DNA of 64,000 nucleotides, from the IMG/VR virus record IMGVR_UViG_3300045996_000592, positions 1-64,000 of that record; one strand, written 5' to 3'. A model generated the notes under the pieces. The model made no database searches. It saw nothing but the letters and a program-made list of their open reading frames with translations, and had not been told where the DNA came from. Shown here in pieces: positions 22,893 to 31,026 of this stretch. The stretch's first letter is position 1; every line of letters starts with the position of its first letter. Made by a program: the position numbers and the translations under genes. The stretch is from a virus.

Positions 22893-23326
22893 ACCACACA
22901 AAGTTTTTTGAAGACATAGACCAGACAGGAGGGTATATCAACCGATTAGTCTGGATAGCAGGCCAGTTAGATAGTAACACCCTTACCGATTTACTGGATG
23001 ATATGGAACCTGAAGATATAGAAGACTGCTTCCCGGGTTTTGATCTTTCTAACTATGACGGAGACTCTAAGGAATTAAAAGAATACATCAGTAGTGAAAG
23101 TAAACCCGGTTTTCTGGCGGAATGTTATTTCCAGCACCAGTACGGGTTCCATTTCCCTGAAGGCAGTAAAACCCCGACATCCTGGAGCAGCAGTCGTGGA
23201 GTTTCTACGATCTACTGGGTGTACGCAGAGTCATTTCCTGAGCTGATAAGGAAGATGACTAAGATCGGTAAATCTCATCATAAGAATGAAATCAGGAGAG
23301 AACTAAAAAAGAAACAAACAGTATGA
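22889..23326 (+). CDS. Hypothetical protein, 145 aa
   Basis: The ATG at 22889 (MNHTKFFEDIDQ) is chosen because it gives an ATGA overlap with the DUF3310 gene. Acidic N-terminal half, Ser-rich middle (KTPTSWSSSRGVST), basic end. Function unknown. Confidence 0.65.
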   Translation: MNHTKFFEDIDQTGGYINRLVWIAGQLDSNTLTDLLDDMEPEDIEDCFPGFDLSNYDGDSKELKEYISSESKPGFLAECYFQHQYGFHFPEGSKTPTSWSSSRGVSTIYWVYAESFPELIRKMTKIGKSHHKNEIRRELKKKQTV

Positions 23327-23856
23327 GTACAGCAGTAAAAAGAGGCTGGTCGGAGATGTTAGAAGACTCCATCAGCTACAACCGGTCCCTACTGGAAAAG
23401 ATGGGGTTGAGTACAGACCCCAAGAAGAAGGGGATAACCGCCAAGAAGATCTTCAGCTGGGCCCGACAACAGGGTGGACAGAAGGAAGACTGCTTCTATA
23501 TGTTCAAGGAAGAAGGGGAGAAGGATCTGATGTTAATAGAGTTCTTCAACGCGGACGGTTACCCACTGATACCCCGAAAGACTTACAAATGGATCGGGTC
23601 TCCAACCGCATTCACATCTGAACACGAAGAAGGTCAGTACGGGTTCCGTGTGTATATGGACGAGCTAATCGAAGTAAAACCAGAAGCAGGTATGCTGGCA
23701 CCCTGGATAGACCCGGTAAATGAGCCCGAGGTATCATCAGTTATCAGGTTCGATAAGATGACAGCCAACGACTTTTTAGCAGTATTTCACGGAGTACCCT
23801 GCGCAGATCACGAAAGTATAAATAGAAAGATCAGGGAGATAAAATCAGCAGCATAA
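23323..23856 (+). CDS. Hypothetical protein, 177 aa (ends KSAA)
   Basis: Basic N-terminal helix, then alternating strands (FYMFKEEGEKDLMLIEFF). Immediately before a RecT-like gene and 3 bases from it, so probably part of the recombination/replication unit. No family recognised. Ends Ser-Ala-Ala. Confidence 0.65.
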   Translation: MSTAVKRGWSEMLEDSISYNRSLLEKMGLSTDPKKKGITAKKIFSWARQQGGQKEDCFYMFKEEGEKDLMLIEFFNADGYPLIPRKTYKWIGSPTAFTSEHEEGQYGFRVYMDELIEVKPEAGMLAPWIDPVNEPEVSSVIRFDKMTANDFLAVFHGVPCADHESINRKIREIKSAA

Positions 23857-23858
23857 CT

Positions 23859-24509
23859 ATGGCAGACAATAAGGGGTTGGTCACCTTAACAGACCAGAAA
23901 GACTTCTTGCAGTCTTTAATAGACTCGAAGAAGTTACCATCACACATTAAAACAGTAGAGGATGCCTTTACTGTTGCGCAGATGGGTAAAGAACTGGGAT
24001 TTCCGACTCTTCAAGCCATGCACTACATAATACCTGTTCAGGGAAGGTTAACTCTATCTGCTAAGGCTACTGCTGCCCTCTTAAGAAAGGGCGGTATAAA
24101 GTTCCGCACACTGGAAGATGGTATGTATGTGTATAATGATGGTTCTATATCTGAGTACGCTAAGACTGATCCTAAACCCATTGATCAGAGAACGGTTATC
24201 CTGTTTATCAGGGATGGTATGGAAGAAAAGGTGTCCTTTACCATGAGGGACGCAGAGGCTCAGGGATTAACCGGAAAGGATAACTGGTTGCGTTTAAGAA
24301 AAGAGATGCTGTACGCCCGTTGTTTGGCCAAGGGTGCTAACAGGATCGGGCAGGATCTCCTCCTCGGTCTATACACAGCAGAGGAAATGACAGACTCTCT
24401 TAACGTACCGGAGACCCAGATAAAGAGGAATGAAGAAGGTGAGATCGAGACCATCGACACCACACACGAAGAAGTAACAGAAGATAACAACCCGGCAGCA
24501 GCCGCGTAA
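23859..24509 (+). CDS. RecT-like single-strand annealing protein
   Basis: The pattern IKTVEDAFTVAQMGKELGFPTLQAMHYI..VQGRLTLSAKATAALLR (~25-75) is that of phage RecT-related recombinases: a helix, a 'GLxP' type loop (GFPT) and a strand-helix. It would anneal homologous strands and pair with the RecE-like nuclease at 29945. The tail is acidic then AAAA. The RecT call rests on pattern memory and the nuclease partner. Confidence 0.7.
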   Translation: MADNKGLVTLTDQKDFLQSLIDSKKLPSHIKTVEDAFTVAQMGKELGFPTLQAMHYIIPVQGRLTLSAKATAALLRKGGIKFRTLEDGMYVYNDGSISEYAKTDPKPIDQRTVILFIRDGMEEKVSFTMRDAEAQGLTGKDNWLRLRKEMLYARCLAKGANRIGQDLLLGLYTAEEMTDSLNVPETQIKRNEEGEIETIDTTHEEVTEDNNPAAAA

Positions 24510-24537
24510 TTCAGTAACATTTTAAAACCAACATAGT

Positions 24538-25173
24538 ATGTTTAGTACAAAAGGGATGGACACGGTCCGCACAGTAGGTCAGTTTTTAGATCCGGGAAAA
24601 CACGAAGTAAGGATCAGGTCTGCAAAAGTAGCACGCTCAGAAAGAACAGGTAAAAAGGCGTTAGAACTCGTACTGGAAGGTCCTCGTCCGTTCGAAGGAT
24701 GGGAAGGACTGGCTCTCGACAAGAACGACAAGGAAGGCCCGAAGTATGATGGTCCGGTAGGATTCCTGACAGCCACCAGCTGGCTCACAGAAGATCAGTA
24801 TAACAGCCCTACCCCGGCCAAAAACGCGATCCTGAATATCATGATGTATATCGCGGACAGTACCGGTATGCGTAAACAGATGGATGAGGCAGTAGAAGGG
24901 GCCGCTACTATCGAGGAGTTCGTAGAGCGTGTAGCTAAGGTTATGGCTAATACCTACTTCTGGATGCTCCTTACCGGTAAAGAAGAGGAATACCAGGGTA
25001 AGGTGAGGGTAAAACTGAACTTCTTCCCGAGCAGGTCAGTAAGCCTGAAGAAAGAAAACCTCGAAGACTTTAGTATGGATAATCCGTACCATTACCGTAA
25101 GCTGAAGAAGGCTGAGAAGGTATCTGAGTTCGCCGCTCCATCAGGAGGTGAGTTCGATTTGCCGAACGACTAA
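24538..25173 (+). CDS. Putative single-stranded DNA-binding protein
   Basis: Residues ~15-90 look like an OB-type beta barrel (KHEVRIRSAKVAR, KKALELVLEGP). The middle is helical (~105-140). The C-terminus ends in GGEFDLPND, an acidic tail of the type that SSB proteins use to recruit partners. It is placed between the RecT-like protein and primase, as expected for the phage SSB. The family resembles DUF669-type SSB proteins. Assignment by architecture and context. Confidence 0.65.
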   Translation: MFSTKGMDTVRTVGQFLDPGKHEVRIRSAKVARSERTGKKALELVLEGPRPFEGWEGLALDKNDKEGPKYDGPVGFLTATSWLTEDQYNSPTPAKNAILNIMMYIADSTGMRKQMDEAVEGAATIEEFVERVAKVMANTYFWMLLTGKEEEYQGKVRVKLNFFPSRSVSLKKENLEDFSMDNPYHYRKLKKAEKVSEFAAPSGGEFDLPND

Positions 25174-25182
25174 TCTTTTCAC

Positions 25183-25287
25183 ATAAGACTGTGAGAACCC
25201 CGGGGTAACATTTTTAACATTTAAACTAAACTTTAACCATGTTAATAAATTAGTTGGGGAACTAACCCCGGGGTTCTGCTGTCTTAT
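25183..25287. repeat. Long inverted repeat enclosing an AT-rich core, candidate origin
   Basis: AGAACCCCGGGGT (25194-25206) pairs perfectly with ACCCCGGGGTTCT (25265-25277), and ATAAGAC (25183-25189) with GTCTTAT (25281-25287), leaving only a 4/3-base internal bulge. The 58-base loop is very AT-rich, with TTTAA repeats and a small hairpin TTAGTT-GGGG-AACTAA (25250-25265). There is no T tract, so a terminator is unlikely. Position between SSB and primase genes suits a replication origin or a control element of primase expression. Confidence 0.6.
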
Positions 25288-25301
25288 AAAACCAGCAGAT
25301 A

Positions 25302-26348
25302 ATGATAAAGACATCCGGGTTGGTCACAAAAATAGACCAGGTAGACGAACGGTGGATATATCAGTATTACGCCTGTCTGCAGGAAGAACTTACCGGACAG
25401 GACGTGTGTATCCACTCGGTATTCAGAACAGAGAAAACCCCAAGTCTGAAAATATACCTGACCCCAGAAGGACATTACCGTTTTAAGGATTGGGGTGGAT
25501 CTGCCGGCGGTGACGCAGTAGAGTTCGTTAAACAGCTCTTCAAGGTAGATTACAAAACGGCTGTAAAACAAATACTGGCAGACTATAACGACTATGTTAT
25601 CAACGGTGGCGCCTTTAACCCCGGTGAGTATAAGAGGTGTGGGAAGTTCCGTATTACAGACTACCTGGAACGCAGCTGGAATACAGATGACCGGGATTAC
25701 TGGACACAGTACGGGATAGGCTCCAAGATACTTACCTGTTATAACATCAGGCCACTCTTGTGGTACAGAATGGATAAAGAAGAGGACGGGAAGGTGAGGT
25801 CTATAGTGATAGAGAACAAGTACCTCTATGGTTATTTTACGAAAGACGGAGTATTAGCGCGGGTATACCAACCCAAGATAAGAGAGAAGAAGATGATCGT
25901 CCAGACCGGTTATATACAGGGTGAAGACCAACTGACCGGGAAGAAGATATTGGCTATCATTTCTTCGATGAAGGATGGTCTGTGTATGTTGGACGGGTTG
26001 AAGTTAAAGGAGATAGAATTTACTGCTCCAAATAGCGAAACCAGTCTCATACCTGCGGAGAAGATGAATAAGTGGTTGAAGGAGTACAGGTACGTTATCC
26101 TGATCCATGATTATGATGCCGCGGGGATGGAATCAGCTGTCATGTACCAACAAGCCTACCCGTCAGTTATCCCGGTAACAGTTAGCCTGCTCAAAGATCT
26201 CAGTGACTCCTACGCGGGTTGTGGACGTAAAGCAGTCCTGGAAAAACTCATCCCAAGTATCAACATGGCCTGTAGTCTGGTAGATGAGATGAGGCCACCA
26301 GAAGAAGAATTGTTAACCATTAATAACCCCAGTTTATGGAACACGTAG
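25302..26348 (+). CDS. DNA primase, DnaG-type with Toprim domain
   Basis: Residues ~35-85 form a CHC2-like N-terminal domain (CIHSVFRTEKTPSLKIYLTP, then FKDWGGSAGGDAVEFV) in which most zinc Cys are absent. Residues ~210-290 form the Toprim region: a Glu/Lys strand near KILAIISSMKDG, then LIHDYDAAGMES with the DxD metal site. 348 residues. It makes RNA primers for the polymerase and works with the DnaB-type helicase. Begins 15 bases after the inverted repeat. Confidence 0.85.
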   Translation: MIKTSGLVTKIDQVDERWIYQYYACLQEELTGQDVCIHSVFRTEKTPSLKIYLTPEGHYRFKDWGGSAGGDAVEFVKQLFKVDYKTAVKQILADYNDYVINGGAFNPGEYKRCGKFRITDYLERSWNTDDRDYWTQYGIGSKILTCYNIRPLLWYRMDKEEDGKVRSIVIENKYLYGYFTKDGVLARVYQPKIREKKMIVQTGYIQGEDQLTGKKILAIISSMKDGLCMLDGLKLKEIEFTAPNSETSLIPAEKMNKWLKEYRYVILIHDYDAAGMESAVMYQQAYPSVIPVTVSLLKDLSDSYAGCGRKAVLEKLIPSINMACSLVDEMRPPEEELLTINNPSLWNT

Positions 26349-26539
26349 GAATAGAAAACCTTGATAACGGAATCTTCCATGCATCGGTAGATATCCCAAG
26401 AATCAACCACTCAGGTAGACCGGAAGAATACTGGCGTACTGTAGAGTACTTTAAGACCAAGGAAGAAGCCATAGCCTACGCCCGGGAACACTTCGGGGCA
26501 GATGAGGAAGGTAGGGTATGTTTGGTATCTACTTTTTAA
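26336..26539 (+). CDS. Small protein, 67 aa
   Basis: Overlaps the primase by 13 bases. Contains VEYFKTKEEAIAYARE, a strand-helix seen also in the gene at 10801, so the two may share a small fold. Function unknown. Confidence 0.6.
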   Translation: MEHVGIENLDNGIFHASVDIPRINHSGRPEEYWRTVEYFKTKEEAIAYAREHFGADEEGRVCLVSTF

Positions 26540-26550
26540 AGACTATTAAG

Positions 26551-26838
26551 ATGAGTAAACAAAAATTTATAACAGTAACCGAACTGAGTGACCGGGACGT
26601 TAAAGTGTTATCATCACTCACTTTCCACACCGATGATAAGAGTAGACCACTAAGAAATATATCAACTATTTCTGGTAAACCGATTGGTGTAAACGGTAAT
26701 AAGTTCTGTGAGAGGATGTGTGATCTTGGGGTTTGTAGTATGCTTGTTGATGGTTGGGAGTACCAAGAGGTTGGGTACGCTCTAACAGACTTAGGCGTAG
26801 ATATACTCAGTAAGATAAAAAATAATAATCTTAAATAA
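26551..26838 (+). CDS. Hypothetical protein, 95 aa
   Basis: I use the ATG at 26551 (MSKQKFITVTELSDRDVKVL), which follows the previous stop by 11 bases. The pattern looks like a small winged-helix (helix, helix, GYALTDLGVDIL strand-helix at the end), perhaps a DNA-binding protein. More AT-rich than its neighbours. Followed by a motif-type promoter. Confidence 0.6.
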   Translation: MSKQKFITVTELSDRDVKVLSSLTFHTDDKSRPLRNISTISGKPIGVNGNKFCERMCDLGVCSMLVDGWEYQEVGYALTDLGVDILSKIKNNNLK

Positions 26839-26850
26839 ATAGTTCTTACT

Positions 26851-26881
26851 TTTGGGTATCTAAACTGATACTCTAATATGT
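26851..26881 (+). promoter_or_regulatory. Extended TTTG-TATCT motif (copy 4), overlapping a start codon
   Basis: TTTG (26851-26854), 19-base spacer GGTATCTAAACTGATACTC, then TAATATGT (26874-26881). The -7 position overlaps the ATG at 26878, so a conventional start site would lie inside the gene. Either transcription begins nearer the motif and the mRNA is almost leaderless, or the motif is an operator. Confidence 0.5.
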
Positions 26882-27318
26882 GGTACTATCAAGGAGCTCC
26901 TATCCGGTCTATAGAAGACTGTCCCGAAGAAGCGGTGGGTTTTATCTACTGTATAACTGACCCGAACGGTAAAATATATTTAGGGAAAAAGATCCTTCAT
27001 AATTCCACCTGGTCGAAGATCAGTAAAAGGGAAAAAACTCAGACAAAGACCCGTAAGACCTACAAGAGGACTATTAAAGAATCAGACTGGCTCACGTACT
27101 GGGGCAGCTGTAAAGACCCCGATTACCGCGCTCTTCTGGAGCAGACCGGTAAGTTGGGATGGGACAGGAAAATTCTGGAGTTCTGCTGTACCAAACGGAT
27201 GATGAGTATCCGGGAAACATATTATCAACTGACCTGGAATGTACTGGAGCGTGATACCTGGAACGGATACATTCAACTCGGGAAGGTTTTTCGTAAAGAC
27301 ATAAAATACTGTATATGA
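26878..27318 (+). CDS. GIY-YIG-like endonuclease family protein
   Basis: Residues ~20-40 (VGFIYCITDPNGKIYLGKK) are the GIY-YIG strand pair with YLGKK, then a basic loop and SDWLTYWGSCKD, followed by a helical tail with a Glu (RETYYQL). I recall this as a family of phage nucleases where the DWxxYxGSS block is diagnostic; T4 has similar homing enzymes. It may be a homing or host-DNA-degrading nuclease. Start codon agrees with the usual N-terminus of the family. Confidence 0.75.
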   Translation: MWYYQGAPIRSIEDCPEEAVGFIYCITDPNGKIYLGKKILHNSTWSKISKREKTQTKTRKTYKRTIKESDWLTYWGSCKDPDYRALLEQTGKLGWDRKILEFCCTKRMMSIRETYYQLTWNVLERDTWNGYIQLGKVFRKDIKYCI

Positions 27319-27581
27319 TAACAGCAGATGAAATAATAGAACAACATTTAGGAGACTTTATAGCCATCAATCACCTCACCCGCGAAGATATAGATGAGAT
27401 CAGGATCGCGTTAATAGTCTACGGTAAGGCTGTCGTGGATGTCTGCGCCGGTTCGTTTGAATGTACTATGGAGACCGCAGATTATGATGACGAGAACTCT
27501 TACCAGCTGGCTAACGGGAAGTGTGTCAACCCAGTCTTAGTAAGACAGAGTGTATTAGACGTTAAAAACCAGATAAGATGA
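27315..27581 (+). CDS. Small acidic protein, 88 aa
   Basis: Starts as ATGA overlap with the nuclease gene. Acidic helical N-terminal half (ADEIIEQHLGDF), then a segment with two Cys (VDVCAGSFECTME). Function unknown. Confidence 0.65.
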   Translation: MITADEIIEQHLGDFIAINHLTREDIDEIRIALIVYGKAVVDVCAGSFECTMETADYDDENSYQLANGKCVNPVLVRQSVLDVKNQIR

Positions 27582-27904
27582 GTAAAATATTAAGTGAAGG
27601 GTTCTTAGAAGAACTCAATAACGTTCTCGATTACCTGATCCTAAACGAACACAATAGTTTTTTAGAGTCAGACATACCGAATGACCACATTTATCAATCA
27701 GCATTAGTACTGAAGGGGTATCTCGGGGAAGTTGAGTTGACAGCAGAAGAAGCACACCAACTCATGAAAACAGATTGTCGTGATAACGTAATGACCGGTA
27801 CTGAGATCGACGGGTGGACAGAGGCTGACGAAGATGACTTTAACGAGGATGAAGATGGTACAATAACCTCATCCGCCGGAGTAGAGTTTAGACTCTGGAT
27901 ATAA
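27578..27904 (+). CDS. Small acidic protein, paralogue of 41525 gene
   Basis: The block NNVLDYLILNEHNSFLESD..NDHIYQS matches ILDYLEDTEERSYLESD..DTHIYED of the gene at 41525 in order and spacing, so the two are paralogues. The C-terminal part (EADEDDFNEDEDG) is very acidic. Function unknown. Confidence 0.65.
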   Translation: MSKILSEGFLEELNNVLDYLILNEHNSFLESDIPNDHIYQSALVLKGYLGEVELTAEEAHQLMKTDCRDNVMTGTEIDGWTEADEDDFNEDEDGTITSSAGVEFRLWI

Positions 27905-27915
27905 AACCAACCAAG

Positions 27916-28158
27916 ATGAACACAAAATACCTGAAGAAGATCCGTAAGTACTGGGACTACAGGTTCAAGAACGGTAAGGTTTACACCAGACGTAAGGTAG
28001 ACGGAGAAGTCCGGGAGTACACCAGTATCCGGAGTTTCCTTTACTGGATGTTTGATGACCTTATCTCGGAGAGGGCTCATTACCGGTGGGGAGAACGCTG
28101 GAATAAAAGACGGGATACCAGACTCTGGAAATCTCTTAACGAAAGAAAACAACAATAA
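27916..28158 (+). CDS. Small basic aromatic protein, 80 aa
   Basis: Rich in Arg, Lys, Tyr and Trp (KIRKYWDYRFKNGKVYTRRK), pI clearly basic, so possibly nucleic-acid binding. Function unknown. No overlap with neighbours. Confidence 0.6.
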   Translation: MNTKYLKKIRKYWDYRFKNGKVYTRRKVDGEVREYTSIRSFLYWMFDDLISERAHYRWGERWNKRRDTRLWKSLNERKQQ

Positions 28159-28165
28159 CAGTTTT

Positions 28166-28504
28166 ATGGATCACATACTGGAATCACACGAATACCCTTA
28201 TCAGGCACCGGCTGTAAAAGCGGATACTAAAGAGAAAGTGAGTACCCGCAAAGTAACGATAGATATTCCATTAGAAAACATTCGGAGACTTCTTAAGGGA
28301 CTTAAAGATGCTCCTGTATCTAATCCACCCGGTCTAGACCTTGGCCCTAAAGATTACTACCATCAGGAAGCTATCCGGTTGGCAGACCTGAGTGACCGTC
28401 TCATAGGTTTTATAGAAGAAACCGAGGCGTTATGTAAAGATCCGATAACGCAGGATAGAATAATCCTGTTCCTGATAAAAGAAGGTATATGGCCGAGAAG
28501 ATAA
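28166..28504 (+). CDS. Hypothetical protein, 112 aa
   Basis: The ATG at 28166 follows CAGTTTT, the start context typical of this window, and is preferred to an upstream in-frame ATG inside the previous gene. The C-terminal helix LADLSDRLIGFIEETEALC suggests a bundle. Overlaps the phosphoesterase gene by 16 bases. Confidence 0.65.
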   Translation: MDHILESHEYPYQAPAVKADTKEKVSTRKVTIDIPLENIRRLLKGLKDAPVSNPPGLDLGPKDYYHQEAIRLADLSDRLIGFIEETEALCKDPITQDRIILFLIKEGIWPRR

Positions 28505-29169
28505 AGATAGTGGCGATCAGTGATACGCATACCCTGCATGAAGAAGTGATAATACCTGAGTGTGATATTCTGATACATGCAGGAGATTATACCTCTACCG
28601 GTCTTGAGGATGAGGTGAAAGATTTCTTATGTTGGTTTTCTCATCAACCTGCACGGTATAAAGTATTTATCAACGGTAACCACGACCGTCATGGTGAATC
28701 CCGGTTTAATTCTCGTACCGGTGCGGATCTCTGGATGGAGGAACTCTGGAATAAATATGTATACGAGGTTCCTGATATTGTTTACCTGGAAAACTCCGCT
28801 GTGTGGATAGAAGGTATAAAGATATGGGGGAGCCCTATTACCCCTGACTTCTATCCTCAGAACTGGGCCCATAATATGCCCCGGGGAGAAAAGATAAAAA
28901 AGGTGTGGAATACTATCCCAGAAGACACAGATATAGTGGTTACTCACGGGCCTGCTTACGGGGTACTGGATAAAGTTAATAGAGGAGAACGAGTAGGATG
29001 CCAAGACTTACAGCAAGCTCTTTATAGGGTAAACCCTAAGATCCATATCTGCGGGCACATTCACGAAGGTTATGGAACTGATCGGGTAGTAGACACCGGG
29101 TTCTTTAATGTTTCTATCTGTAACGAGTACTACCGCCCGATAAATAAACCAGTAATAATAGAACTATGA
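28489..29169 (+). CDS. Calcineurin-like metallophosphoesterase
   Basis: All metal-binding motifs are seen: SDTH (~12-15), AGDYT (~31-35), GNHDRHG (~64-70), VVTHGPAYG (~150-158) and GHIHEGYG (~190-197). 226 residues. Cleaves phosphomonoesters or diesters; the substrate cannot be told from sequence. In phages such enzymes can be nucleases, 2'3'-cyclic phosphodiesterases or anti-defence enzymes that degrade cyclic nucleotides, so this is a candidate to test. Overlaps the downstream gene by 4 bases. Confidence 0.9.
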   Translation: MAEKIKIVAISDTHTLHEEVIIPECDILIHAGDYTSTGLEDEVKDFLCWFSHQPARYKVFINGNHDRHGESRFNSRTGADLWMEELWNKYVYEVPDIVYLENSAVWIEGIKIWGSPITPDFYPQNWAHNMPRGEKIKKVWNTIPEDTDIVVTHGPAYGVLDKVNRGERVGCQDLQQALYRVNPKIHICGHIHEGYGTDRVVDTGFFNVSICNEYYRPINKPVIIEL

Positions 29170-29420
29170 AACTTTTAATAGAATTAGAAGTACCTGACAG
29201 TTTTGTAGGGTACGAAGAGAATATACTCAATAAAGACAGAGGAGTATGGAATTTTGTCTCCACCTTCTACCCAAACTATCAAACTTCCTCGGAGATAACT
29301 CTGGCGGATGACTTACAGAAGATAATGGATAACGAAGTAGACCGTGGTTCCGGTGCGGAAGAGCTGCTTCATGATAGGTGTGAGAATTCCGTGGTACGCG
29401 CCGGGAGATGGGGTGGGTAG
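29166..29420 (+). CDS. Hypothetical protein, 84 aa
   Basis: ATGA overlap with the phosphoesterase. Strand at the start (KLLIELEVPDSFVGYEEN), then acidic helix, then Arg/Gly-rich tail. Unknown. Confidence 0.6.
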   Translation: MKLLIELEVPDSFVGYEENILNKDRGVWNFVSTFYPNYQTSSEITLADDLQKIMDNEVDRGSGAEELLHDRCENSVVRAGRWGG

Positions 29421-29472
29421 AATCCAGCGGGATCTACCTGATAAGTATAACAGAAAAACTAAATCAACACCA

Positions 29473-29670
29473 ATGAACAGGACAGACGAAAAAAGATATG
29501 ATGAGGCCGTATCAACAGTAGAGTGGATGCGTGACCGGATAGTTGAACTCGAAGATGAGGTCTCCGCACTGGAGAGTAAGATATATAACCTTACAACAGA
29601 GAACGATGAACTCGACAAGATGTTACAGGACGCCCGGGAAGAGATAAAAGATCTAATAGAAAAACAGTAA
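29473..29670 (+). CDS. Short coiled-coil protein, 65 aa
   Basis: I use the ATG at 29473 (MNRTDEKRYDEAV), since upstream in-frame sequence overlaps the preceding gene with unlike composition. Nearly the whole chain is a heptad repeat (VELEDEVSALESKIYNLTTE). Likely forms a dimer. Function unknown. Confidence 0.65.
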   Translation: MNRTDEKRYDEAVSTVEWMRDRIVELEDEVSALESKIYNLTTENDELDKMLQDAREEIKDLIEKQ

Positions 29671-29676
29671 GTCTGT

Positions 29677-29937
29677 ATGATCCAGAAGGCACCAGACCCG
29701 ATACTGCGGGTCATCAGTATAGAAAAAGATACACTATCAGAGGGATTTAGGAAGAAACTTGGTGACCGGTATATCTACCAAGATGTAGATAACTCAGTCT
29801 TAGGGGAGCACCTGTATAGTCTCGATGATATACTCGAGAATGTAGAGTTTACCCCGGAACAGGTAGAAGAACTGAATGAGCTAACCTTATTATGTGACCA
29901 ATACAGAGCGGACTACTTCCGGCTGGTAAAAAATTAA
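29677..29937 (+). CDS. Hypothetical protein, 86 aa
   Basis: Acidic; DVDNSVLGEHLYSLDDILENVEFTPEQVEELNEL suggests two helices after a strand. Directly before the RecE-like nuclease (7 bases). Unknown function. Confidence 0.6.
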   Translation: MIQKAPDPILRVISIEKDTLSEGFRKKLGDRYIYQDVDNSVLGEHLYSLDDILENVEFTPEQVEELNELTLLCDQYRADYFRLVKN

Positions 29938-29944
29938 CAAACTA

Positions 29945-30997
29945 ATGTTTAATACAGCAGAACTAAAGAGAGAACTAACCCGGGAAGAGAAGGAGGAAAT
30001 ATTTTTCAGTAATCCTCGCGTGTGGAGTTTTAGCGCTCTGTCCCAGATACTGACCTCACCCCGGCTGTTCTATAAAGAACGGGTACTAAAAGAAGTAGAT
30101 AAAGACGAGAGCCGACACTTCGGAGAGGGCACTCTAATTCACTGTATGCTACTGGAGAGCGATACCCTAACTGATAAATATATCGTCCAATCAGGTAAGA
30201 TCCCGATAGAGAAACCCGGGCAAATAATGGATAAGGTGTACCAGACCTGGTTAGCAGAAAAGATACTTCTCGGCCCACAGGGAGGTAACTACATCAACGT
30301 CAGCCTCAGGGACTACTCAGCACTCATCATAGAAGAGATGAAGTCTCTCGACTACTACCAGAACCTGAAAACAGATGAGCAGCGTCTTGAAAAAGTAATC
30401 ACCCCGGTTAACACAGAGTACTTCGAGTTTTTGAAATCGTCCCCGGGTAAGACCATCGTGAGTCAGGAGACCTGGGATTACTGTGTTAAAGCGGTAGAGT
30501 ACGTTAAGAACCATCCTAAGTGCGCGTTCCTGTTAGGGTTAAACCCGGAAGAGCTTAATAACTCGGAAGTGATCAACGAACACCTGATAAGGATAGAGCC
30601 AACTGAGGATAAACCGGGGCTGAAGGGTTTTATCGACTCTCACCATATCAACCACGATCACCGGATCATCTTCGTTTCAGACTTTAAAACCAGCGGTAAA
30701 CCCTTAGACCGGTTCAAAAAGAGTGTACAGGACTATAACTACCATCTACAGGGCGCACTCTACCGCCGGTTGATAGCACACAAATACGCTGATCTGATAG
30801 ACGCGGGGTACGAGATAGTAGTACACTTCGTAACAATAGACAATAACCTGAACGTCTACCCGTTCCCGGTTTCGGAGGAGAGCATGGCCCGGTGGACTGC
30901 TGATCTGGATCAGGCTATCAAGAAGGCCGAGTGGCACTGTCTGAACCGGTCGTTTAATTCACAATATCACTACGAACTAAACTTAGTAGAACTATAA
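29945..30997 (+). CDS. RecE-like PD-(D/E)XK exonuclease (DUF3799 type)
   Basis: Resection nuclease that would produce single strands for the RecT-like protein. Signs: SFSALSQILTSPRLFYKE (~30-48) and HFGEGTLIHCMLLES (~59-73) as the first helix with Glu, then GFIDSHH (Asp ~230), SDFKTSG (Asp/Lys ~246-248) and a QGALYRRLI helix with Gln (~269-277). This D-x-x and D-x-K spacing is that of PD-(D/E)XK nucleases. 350 residues fits the phage RecE/PDDEXK family. Located 5.4 kb from the RecT-like gene. Confidence 0.85.
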   Translation: MFNTAELKRELTREEKEEIFFSNPRVWSFSALSQILTSPRLFYKERVLKEVDKDESRHFGEGTLIHCMLLESDTLTDKYIVQSGKIPIEKPGQIMDKVYQTWLAEKILLGPQGGNYINVSLRDYSALIIEEMKSLDYYQNLKTDEQRLEKVITPVNTEYFEFLKSSPGKTIVSQETWDYCVKAVEYVKNHPKCAFLLGLNPEELNNSEVINEHLIRIEPTEDKPGLKGFIDSHHINHDHRIIFVSDFKTSGKPLDRFKKSVQDYNYHLQGALYRRLIAHKYADLIDAGYEIVVHFVTIDNNLNVYPFPVSEESMARWTADLDQAIKKAEWHCLNRSFNSQYHYELNLVEL

Positions 30998-31026
30998 AGA
31001 AGAACCTATGAATAAAAGAAGAACTA

